From NCBI RefSeq assembly GCF_013035315.1, contig NZ_WQHP01000002.1, positions 496,001-560,000 of the forward strand: 64,000 nucleotides of DNA, in the 5' to 3' direction. Source of the stretch: Ruegeria arenilitoris. GTDB lineage: Bacteria; Pseudomonadota; Alphaproteobacteria; Rhodobacterales; Rhodobacteraceae. A model generated the notes under the pieces. It worked only from the letters and a program-made list of their open reading frames with translations, ran no database searches and was not told the DNA's origin. Below, one piece after another: positions 57,452 to 64,000 of this stretch (the stretch's first letter is position 1; each line of letters starts with the position of its first letter). The translations under genes and the position numbers were made by a program.

Positions 57452-57459
57452 GACAGAAA
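57442..57459. promoter_or_regulatory. 18-bp palindrome TTTCTGTCATGACAGAAA over the GbsR-like start codon
   Basis: Perfectly symmetrical and centred on the ATG of the regulator. Its size fits a MarR/GbsR dimer site and would give tight autorepression. Confidence 0.75.
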
Positions 57460-57608
57460 TATCAGATAAAGCTGGTTGAAAATCAAGACTGAATCTGTTT
57501 CCTGAACCTGTGATCCCGAGGGACTGTTGCGGCGTGTGGGTTATGTTGGCGATAAGATATTGGCAAATAAACAATTTTTGCGCCCACCAGTCTAGGTCCG
57601 GGTGATAA

Positions 57609-58499
57609 TCACCTATTTTCGGTTGCGCCGGGTTTCACCCCCTTCGTCAACCACTCGACCACTTGGCGAACTTCCTGTCGCGATTCCCTACCGTCGCGCA
57701 CCTCAAGAAAATATCCATGTGTTGGGGCGATGTTTTCGTCGAAGACGCGAACGACCCGATGTTCCGACAGATCCTGATCGATCAGTGGCAGCCACCCAAC
57801 CACCACGCCTTGCCCTGCGGCGGCGCCCCGCAACAGTACATTCGCATCCTCGAACACGGGACCCTGTAGTGGCTTGTCCAAAGGCACACCCATCGCGGCA
57901 AACCAATCCAGCCAGCCCCAGTGGTTTTTTTGATGCAGCAAGGGCAGGTCCAGCAGGTCAGCGGGGTACTTGATCGGCCCATGTTTGGTGAGAAAATCTT
58001 GGGATGCAATTGCCACCGGGTTCAGTTCCAACAGCTTGATGGCGGCTTCATCCGCCCCTGCCAAACGATCCCAGCGGATCACGATGTCGACGTTTTCCCG
58101 AATGTGCGTTCCGGGCTGGAATGAGGGGACGACTTCCAGTTCGACGTCCTGATGCGCCTCCCAGAAATCACTGATCTGTGGCATAAGCCATCGGGCGGTC
58201 AAGATCGGCCCGGCCGAGACGCGAACGGCCTTGCGCGCGCTGTTCTGCAGGGCGAGAACAGCATCATCTAACAGCCCAAAGGCCTGCCGCGTGGCCTTGG
58301 CAAGTCGCCTGCCGTGTTCTGTCAGGGCAACGTCGCGCCCTTCCCGCTCGAAAAGTGTCAGGCCAAGTTGGCTTTCCAGACCGCGAATATGGTGGCTGAT
58401 CGCTGTGGGCGTCACCGACAAGTCTTCGGCAGCGGCCCGGAAACTGCCCTGCCGGGCGGCGGCGTCAAAGGCGCGTAGCGCTGGAAGAGAAGGTCTCAT
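57609..58499 (-). CDS. GcvA-type LysR regulator of the methylated-amine operon
   Basis: 296 residues. The N terminus LPALRAFDAAARQGSFRAAAEDLSVTPTAISHHIRGLESQLGLTLFER is typical of the GcvA subgroup, followed by a LysR ligand domain (VRVSAGPILTARWLMPQ, GVVVGWLPLIDQDL). It is divergent from the mttB-like gene 108 bases away and most likely activates that operon in response to a methylated amine or a catabolite. Confidence 0.87.
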   Translation of the reverse strand: MRPSLPALRAFDAAARQGSFRAAAEDLSVTPTAISHHIRGLESQLGLTLFEREGRDVALTEHGRRLAKATRQAFGLLDDAVLALQNSARKAVRVSAGPILTARWLMPQISDFWEAHQDVELEVVPSFQPGTHIRENVDIVIRWDRLAGADEAAIKLLELNPVAIASQDFLTKHGPIKYPADLLDLPLLHQKNHWGWLDWFAAMGVPLDKPLQGPVFEDANVLLRGAAAGQGVVVGWLPLIDQDLSEHRVVRVFDENIAPTHGYFLEVRDGRESRQEVRQVVEWLTKGVKPGATENR

Positions 58500-58607
58500 C
58501 AGAACCTATAGATAAGTTTTACTCATTATTCGATGAGAAAGTTGCTTTTGTAAATGCGTTGATTTCTCGGGCAAGGTGATAGCGAATGAAACTGAGCTCA
58601 TGAGTCG

Positions 58608-60152
58608 ATGCCCACAACGAACCGCCGGCGCGGCCGCAAAGAACGCCTGATGCAAGGATCGGAGGTTGACCCCAGCCCCCCTGTTTGGCCCGGGGTGGTC
58701 GGAGGGCGTCTGAAACCCCTGTCGCCCGAGGAAGAGGCGCGGGTCGAAGAAGCGGCTCTGACCATCCTGGAGGATCTGGGGCTTAGCCAGGCCATCCCGT
58801 CAATGATCGAGAAAGTCACCGCGGCTGGCGGCTCCATGACTGAAGACGGCCGGCTGCTGTTCCCACGCGCTCTGGTCAAATGGGCGATCGACGGGGCCCA
58901 GCGTGGATTTACCTTGTGTGGGCAACGGCCCGAGAATGACCTGAAGATCGAAGCCGCCCGGGTTCACATGTCGACCGGCGGCGCGGCGCCGGGTGTGTTT
59001 GATCTGGACACACATGAATACCGCGAATCCTCTTTGCAGGATCTCTACGACGCCGCCCGGATCGTCGACACGATGGACAATATCCACCATTTCAGTCGGT
59101 CGGTTGTCGCACGCGACATCGAAGACAACACCTTGTTGGATATCAACACGGCATATGCCTGTCTGGCGGGCACGTCCAAGCATGTCTCGATCTCGATCAC
59201 CGAGCCGCAGAATGTCGCTGACATTGCTGCGCTCTGCTACAGTATCGCAGGTGGCGAGGCGGCGTTTCGGGCCCGACCCTTTCTGACGGTGATGGTGTGC
59301 CACGTCGTTCCGCCCATGCGGTTCGCCGAAGAGGCTTGTGAAGTTCTGGAACTGGCCATTGAGGCAGGCTTTCCAGTGCAGTTGATCAGCGCGGGTCAGG
59401 CGGGTGCGACCAGCCCGGCCACGATTGCGGGGTCACTGGTGCAGGCTGTGGCCGAGACGCTGGCGGGCCTTGTGTTCGCCCGTCTGGTTGATCCCAAGGT
59501 CAAAGCCATTTTTGCCCCCAAGCCCCTGGTCGCCGATCTGCGCACCGGTTCGATGAGCGGCGGCGGCGGAGAACAGGCCATTCTGATGGCCGGTGCCGCG
59601 CAAATGGGTCGGCGCTGGGATCTGCCGACCAGTTCGATTGCCGGGATAACGGATTCCAAGCGCCTGGATGCGCAATACGGGGCCGAAAAGTCTCTGGCGG
59701 TGACCATGGCAGCCCATGCCGGGTCCAATCTGATCACACAGGCAGCGGGCATGATGTCCAGCCTTCTGGGTGTCAGCCACGCGGCTTATGTCAGCGACAA
59801 CGATCTGTTGGGCAATATCCTGCGCACGATCCGGGGCATCGAGGCGACGCCGGACAACATAGCGGCGGAGGTCATTGCCGAAGTGTGCCGTGGCGAGGGA
59901 CACTATCTTGGCGAACAGCACACGTTCAGCCGTATGAAATCCGACTATTTCTACCCCGAGATCGGAGATCGCCGCGCCCCCGCAGACTGGCAGGATGACG
60001 GTGCCCTGCGTGTCGGCGACGTTGCGCGTGAAAAGACCCGCGAGATCCTGAGCACCAGTTTCCCAGACCATTTGCCGGATGCCGTGGATCAAGGGCTGCG
60101 ACAACGGTTCGACATTCGCCTGACGCGGGCACAGATGGGACGACCGGAATGA
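58608..60152 (+). CDS. Non-pyrrolysine MttB-family methyltransferase
   Basis: 514 residues, of the trimethylamine methyltransferase superfamily (COG5598). Blocks such as LGLSQAIPSMIEKV, MSTGGAAPGVFD, SRSVVARDIEDN, RPFLTVMVCHVVPPMRF, QLISAGQAGATSPATIAGSL and QYGAEKSLAVTMAAHAGSNLI fit the family. There is no in-frame amber codon, so it lacks pyrrolysine and should act on quaternary amines, as MtgB (glycine betaine) and MtpB (proline betaine) do, rather than on trimethylamine. No corrinoid protein gene is beside it in the window. Stop overlaps the next ATG (ATGA). Confidence 0.88.
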   Translation: MPTTNRRRGRKERLMQGSEVDPSPPVWPGVVGGRLKPLSPEEEARVEEAALTILEDLGLSQAIPSMIEKVTAAGGSMTEDGRLLFPRALVKWAIDGAQRGFTLCGQRPENDLKIEAARVHMSTGGAAPGVFDLDTHEYRESSLQDLYDAARIVDTMDNIHHFSRSVVARDIEDNTLLDINTAYACLAGTSKHVSISITEPQNVADIAALCYSIAGGEAAFRARPFLTVMVCHVVPPMRFAEEACEVLELAIEAGFPVQLISAGQAGATSPATIAGSLVQAVAETLAGLVFARLVDPKVKAIFAPKPLVADLRTGSMSGGGGEQAILMAGAAQMGRRWDLPTSSIAGITDSKRLDAQYGAEKSLAVTMAAHAGSNLITQAAGMMSSLLGVSHAAYVSDNDLLGNILRTIRGIEATPDNIAAEVIAEVCRGEGHYLGEQHTFSRMKSDYFYPEIGDRRAPADWQDDGALRVGDVAREKTREILSTSFPDHLPDAVDQGLRQRFDIRLTRAQMGRPE

Positions 60153-61438
60153 AAAACCATGATCTGAGTACACGCGCGCGGTCCGCTTTGCCGGGCGGCG
60201 TCAGCCATGAGCTGCGTTATCGCGATCCACATCCTGTGTTCATTGACCGCGCCCTGGGGGCCGAAAAATGGGACCGGGAAGGCCGGCGATACGTTGATTT
60301 CAAGATGGGCAGCGCCAGTCAGATGCTGGGGCATTGCCATCCAACGATTGTGGACGCGATACAAAAACAGGCCGCCCGTTCGGTTTTCACCGCTGACTGT
60401 CATGAGGCAGAGATCGAATGGGCCGAATGGGTCAATCGCCTGTATCCCTCGGCCGAACTGACCCGGTTTACCGCGTCGGGCACCGAGGCCACGATGCTGG
60501 CCCTGCGATTGGCGCGCGCCTATTCCGGCAAGGATCATGTCTTGCGCGTGGATGGTCACTTTCATGGGTGGCACGATCACGCGCTGAAAGGGGCGAAACC
60601 CGGCAGCGAACAGGCTCCGTCGCTTGGGATTCCCGATGCAATCAATGATCTGATCCACATCTGCGCCGCTGACCCACAGGCGATGGAAAGCGCGCTGCAG
60701 GACGAACGTATTGGCACGGTCATCATTGAAGTGTCCGGCGCAAATTATGGCTGTGTGCCCCTGTCCACCGATACGCTGCAGGCGTTGCATGACGTAGCGC
60801 GGGCCGCAGGCGTGGTTCTGATCTTCGATGAGATCATGACCGGTTTCCGCTGGTTACCCGGCGGACGACAGGCCCGGGACGGGATTGTTCCGGACCTCAC
60901 CACTCTGGCCAAGATTGTCACCGGTGGTTTGCCGGGTGGTGCCCTTTGTGGTCGGGCGACGATCATGGAGCTTTTGAGCAATGCCACTGTGCGCAACGGG
61001 CTGGGTCCGGCTGTCAGTCACAAGGGGACGTTCAACGGCTCACCTCTGGTGGCGGCGGCGGCCTGTGCGGCGATGCCCCTATTGGCCAGTGGCGAGGCGC
61101 AGGCGCAGGCCGATGCCACGGCCGCGCAAATGCGGGATGGCATGAACGCTGCGCTAGCAGAGCTTGGCGTAGCTGGAATAGCTTATGGCGACAGCTCGAT
61201 CTTTCATGTCTATTTCGGCGCTGAAACCGTGGATGGGCTCAGTCCGGCGGAAATCCGGGGGCTGCCCAAGTCAACTGTCAGGGCTTATCGCGACGGCATG
61301 CTGTCGCGCGGGGTGGATATCATGTCCTACACCTCTGGTCTGACCTCTGCCGCGCATACGCCCGAGTTGATCGACGAGGCTCTGGCAGCGTTCCGCGCAA
61401 CTCTTTCCGACATGATCCGCGACGGAGTACTGCAATGA
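60149..61438 (+). CDS. PLP-dependent class III aminotransferase (HemL-like)
   Basis: 429 residues. It resembles glutamate-1-semialdehyde 2,1-aminomutase: GHCHPTIVDAIQKQ, FTASGTEATMLALRLARAYSGKDHVLRVDGHFHGWHDHA, FDEIMTGFRWLPGG and the PLP lysine in LTTLAKIVTGGLPGGALCG. Its place inside a methylated-amine operon, with ATGA overlaps on both sides, suggests that it works on an intermediate of that pathway rather than in haem synthesis. The amino donor and acceptor cannot be read from the sequence. Confidence 0.87.
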   Translation: MKNHDLSTRARSALPGGVSHELRYRDPHPVFIDRALGAEKWDREGRRYVDFKMGSASQMLGHCHPTIVDAIQKQAARSVFTADCHEAEIEWAEWVNRLYPSAELTRFTASGTEATMLALRLARAYSGKDHVLRVDGHFHGWHDHALKGAKPGSEQAPSLGIPDAINDLIHICAADPQAMESALQDERIGTVIIEVSGANYGCVPLSTDTLQALHDVARAAGVVLIFDEIMTGFRWLPGGRQARDGIVPDLTTLAKIVTGGLPGGALCGRATIMELLSNATVRNGLGPAVSHKGTFNGSPLVAAAACAAMPLLASGEAQAQADATAAQMRDGMNAALAELGVAGIAYGDSSIFHVYFGAETVDGLSPAEIRGLPKSTVRAYRDGMLSRGVDIMSYTSGLTSAAHTPELIDEALAAFRATLSDMIRDGVLQ

Positions 61439-63834
61439 CCCTTCCCTCAGCTGCGCGTACCGTTGTGATCGGTGGCGGTGTTATCGGCTGCTCGATCGCC
61501 TACCATCTGGCCCGAGAGGGGCGCAAAGATATCGTGGTGCTGGAGCGTTCAAAGCTGACCAGCGGAACAACCTGGCATGCCGCCGGTCTGGTGCGACGCC
61601 TGCGGCCTTCGGCAACGCTGACCAAGCTGATCAACTACTCGATTGACCTCTATGGCGAGTTGGAACGCGAGACCGGGCAAGCCACCGGCTGGACGCAAAC
61701 CGGATCGCTGACACTGGCCACCAACCAGGACCGGCTGACCAATATCAAACGGCAAGTCTCGCTGGGCCGTGCCTTCGGGCTTGAAGCCGAAGTGGTCGAT
61801 GCCGCCCGCGCGAAAGAGCTTTGGCCGCTGATCGAAACAGATGACGTGATCGGCGCGGTTTGGTCCCCGGCGGATGGGCGGGTGAACCCTTCGGACGTGG
61901 CGCTGGCGCTGTCGAAAGGCGCACGGGCGCGCGGGGTTCGAATTTTCGAGGATACCGCCGTGACGGGCCTGCAAAAGAAGGGCGGGCGCGTCTCGAGCGT
62001 TGAGATCGGGGAGCGTGTGATTGAGGCCGACGAGGTGGTGATCGCCTGTGGTCTGTGGTCCCGCGAAGTGGCGGCGATGGCGGGCGCGCATATGCCGCTG
62101 TATGCGTGCGAACACTTCTACATCCTGACGAAACCACTGGCCGAGGTGCAGGCGCTTTGCAAGGGCGCACATCTGCCGACGCTGAATGATCAGGACGCGT
62201 TCCTTTATGCGCGCGACGATGTCGAAGGATTGCTGGTGGGCTGTTTCGAACCCCACGCCAAAGGAATTTCCACCCGCGACCTACCCGCCGATTTCAGCTT
62301 TGATCTGCTGGACGAGGACTGGGACCATTTCATGCCGATGATGGAAAATGCCCTGCGCCGAATTCCTGCGCTGGAAAGGGCCGAAGTGCGGATGCTGCTG
62401 AACGGGCCTGAAAGTTTCACCCTCGACAGCCAGTTCATGCTGGGTGAAAGCCCCGAGGTGCCGGGGCTGTTTCTGATGGGTGGCATGAATTCTACCGGCA
62501 TCGCCTTAGCTGGCGGCGCGGGCAAGGCGATGGCCGAATGGATCATCGCGGGCGAGCCGACGATGGAGCTGAACGAGGCCGACATCCGCCGCTTTGGCCC
62601 TGAAATGAACGTTTTGGGCGCGCTTGAGGCCCGCATCCCCGAGGTTTTGGGCCGTCACTATGACAATCCCTATCCGGGGCGGGCGATGGAAACAGCGCGC
62701 GGTCAGCGCCGCTCGCCCATTCACGCCGGGCTTGTTGCGGCGGGCGCGCAGTTCGAAAGCCGGGGTGGCTGGGAACGGGCGGTGCATTTCGGCGGCGAGG
62801 CCGCGCATTTGCCTTTGTCATTCGGTGTTCCCGCCTGGCGCGCTCAGGTTGGGACTGAGGTCGAAGCCTGCCGCAACGGGGCAGCTATTCTGGATCAATC
62901 CGCCTTTGGTAAGATCATGGTGCAAGGCCCCGACGCCTGCGCGTTTCTCAACTATCTTTGCGCGGCACAGATGAACATCCCCGAGGGGCGCATCGCATAT
63001 ACCCAGATCCTGAACGCGCTCGGCGGGGTGGAAAGCGATCTCACCGTTCAACGACACGGGCCCGAAACCTATCTGCTGATCGTCGGTGCGGGCGAAGTTG
63101 TGCGCGACCTCAAACGCATGCGGGAATCCCGCGGCGAGTTCCGCGTTGAGTTCACCGACATGACCAGCGGTTATGCCATTCTGGGACTGGCTGGTGCAAA
63201 GGCGCGCGATGTGTTGCAAGCGACCTCGAACACACCCGTGCCTGACCTGAAACGCTTTCACTTCGCGCCGGTTGAAATCGGGCTGGCGCGTGGCTGGGCC
63301 GGGCGGTTGAGCTTTACCGGCGAAGAAGGCTTTGAACTTTACATCCCCGCCGACATGGCCATGACCGCCTATGAGGCGCTGCTGGCCGCCGGGGCCGGTC
63401 ATGCGGGGCTATATGCCAGTGGCAGTTTGCGCATCGAAAGCGGGTTTCGTGCCTTCGGCCATGAACTGACCCCGGGCACCACCCCTCATGAGGCCGGTTT
63501 GGATGCGTTCTGCGCCATGGGCACCGGGTTTGTCGGCGAAGAGGCGCTGCGCAATCACATACCCGCGCGCCGGATCGTATCACTGCTGTTCGACAACCCG
63601 GATGCTATCCCGATCCATGACGAGCCGGTTTACTTCGGCGGTGCGGTCGTTGGGCAAATCACCTCGGCCGCGTGGAGCTATCGTTTCGGGCGCTCTGTTG
63701 CGTTGGCGATGATCAACGCGCCGCTTGATCAACTGGCCGCAAACCAGGTCGTCGCGGGGTTCGAGGTCGAAATCGCCTGCACCCGCTACAGCGCCCGCGC
63801 TGCGTTTCAACCCGCCAAAGAGGCGTTCCAATGA
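61435..63834 (+). CDS. FAD-dependent dimethylglycine/sarcosine dehydrogenase-like protein with GcvT domain
   Basis: 799 residues. Residues 1 to about 400 are a DAO-type FAD domain (VVIGGGVIGCSIAYHLAREG); TTWHAAGL at residues 45-52 carries the His48 that is covalently linked to FAD in dimethylglycine and sarcosine dehydrogenases. The C-terminal half is a GcvT-like folate domain (RVEFTDMTSGYAILGLAGAKARDVL, SFTGEEGFELYIPADMAMTAYEALLAAG, LRIESGFRAFGHELTPGTTPHEAGL). Expected reaction: oxidative N-demethylation with transfer of the one-carbon unit to tetrahydrofolate. It overlaps the next gene's start (ATGA). Confidence 0.9.
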   Translation: MTLPSAARTVVIGGGVIGCSIAYHLAREGRKDIVVLERSKLTSGTTWHAAGLVRRLRPSATLTKLINYSIDLYGELERETGQATGWTQTGSLTLATNQDRLTNIKRQVSLGRAFGLEAEVVDAARAKELWPLIETDDVIGAVWSPADGRVNPSDVALALSKGARARGVRIFEDTAVTGLQKKGGRVSSVEIGERVIEADEVVIACGLWSREVAAMAGAHMPLYACEHFYILTKPLAEVQALCKGAHLPTLNDQDAFLYARDDVEGLLVGCFEPHAKGISTRDLPADFSFDLLDEDWDHFMPMMENALRRIPALERAEVRMLLNGPESFTLDSQFMLGESPEVPGLFLMGGMNSTGIALAGGAGKAMAEWIIAGEPTMELNEADIRRFGPEMNVLGALEARIPEVLGRHYDNPYPGRAMETARGQRRSPIHAGLVAAGAQFESRGGWERAVHFGGEAAHLPLSFGVPAWRAQVGTEVEACRNGAAILDQSAFGKIMVQGPDACAFLNYLCAAQMNIPEGRIAYTQILNALGGVESDLTVQRHGPETYLLIVGAGEVVRDLKRMRESRGEFRVEFTDMTSGYAILGLAGAKARDVLQATSNTPVPDLKRFHFAPVEIGLARGWAGRLSFTGEEGFELYIPADMAMTAYEALLAAGAGHAGLYASGSLRIESGFRAFGHELTPGTTPHEAGLDAFCAMGTGFVGEEALRNHIPARRIVSLLFDNPDAIPIHDEPVYFGGAVVGQITSAAWSYRFGRSVALAMINAPLDQLAANQVVAGFEVEIACTRYSARAAFQPAKEAFQ

Positions 63835-64000
63835 CTGACACCACCCGCACCACACAGGTCGCCATCATCGGCGGCGGGATCATGGGCGTTGCGGCCCAAT
63901 TCCAGCTCGCTGAAAATGGCTGGACCGATACGATCCTGTTCGAAAAGGCCGAGCTGACCTCGGGGTCGACATGGCACGCGGCCGGGCAGATCGCGCATGC
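63831..64000 (+). CDS. Second FAD-dependent oxidoreductase (partial, runs off the window)
   Basis: 56 residues visible from ATG 63831. The nucleotide-binding motif VAIIGGGIMGVAAQFQLAENG and the GSTWHAAGQ flavin-attachment block show another dimethylglycine/sarcosine dehydrogenase-type enzyme, paralogous to the gene before it. The ATGA junction places it in the same operon. Length and C-terminal domains are unknown. Confidence 0.85.
   Translation, partial: MTDTTRTTQVAIIGGGIMGVAAQFQLAENGWTDTILFEKAELTSGSTWHAAGQIAH

Noticed and set aside
58608-60152. Pyrrolysine-containing MttB
   Set aside because: The gene has no in-frame amber codon, so it belongs to the non-pyrrolysine branch.

Overview
The window reads as the chromosome of a marine alphaproteobacterium, most likely a Rhodobacteraceae (Roseobacter-group) member. 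The signs are high GC, GTG and TTG starts, a glycerol ABC transporter of the rhizobial GlpSTPQUV type, a short LOV photoreceptor beside photolyases, a DabAB inorganic-carbon pump, and a methylated-amine (MttB, FAD/GcvT) catabolic operon. I saw no rRNA, tRNA, CRISPR array or intact insertion sequence.

Layout. 1-3.3 kb: tail of a probable polysaccharide locus (GINT1-like protein, secreted PslG-like glycoside hydrolase). 3.3-13.1 kb: one giant minus-strand gene, a nine-domain NRPS-PKS hybrid (A-PCP-KS-AT-ACP-aminotransferase-C-A-PCP) with no release domain. 13.5-18.8 kb: a light-response island with a small unknown protein, a short LOV protein, a cryptochrome/photolyase, a DUF2256 zinc-ribbon peptide, a photolyase-like protein with the FAD domain first, and an FeS-cluster CryB/PhrB photolyase. 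18.8-23.8 kb: LysR regulator divergent from dabB-dabA. 24-29.2 kb: polar amino acid ABC transporter, a decayed outer-membrane protein gene, an MFS transporter and an XRE regulator. 29.5-35.5 kb: glycerol uptake operon glpVSTPQU. 35.6-37.1 kb: BlaI/BlaR1-type pair without a beta-lactamase. 37.1-38.3 kb: AT-richer, decayed stretch with a truncated AraC gene.

38.3-45.1 kb: TetR repressor, outer-membrane protein, small membrane protein, frameshifted DUF2141 gene and a DUF1800-DUF1501 pair. Two nearly identical inverted repeats of the form ATTGTC-N6-GACAAT, one in the TetR upstream region and one over the DUF1800 promoter, suggest that these genes form one local regulon. 45.2-49.8 kb: quinone-oxidoreductase-like enzyme, LysR, and a minus-strand operon of a hydrolase, two secreted NTF2-like proteins and an SDR. 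49.9-55 kb: TetR-controlled RND efflux pair with a 16-bp palindromic operator. 55-57.5 kb: GbsR/MarR regulator, DUF4166 and a saccharopine-dehydrogenase-like enzyme, with an 18-bp palindrome across the regulator start. 57.6-64 kb: GcvA-type LysR divergent from an operon of non-pyrrolysine MttB, a class III aminotransferase and two FAD enzymes, the last cut by the window edge.

Most operons are tightly packed, with ATGA or TGATG overlaps and 3'-overlapping convergent neighbours. Domain and motif calls were read by eye from the translations; no database search was run.
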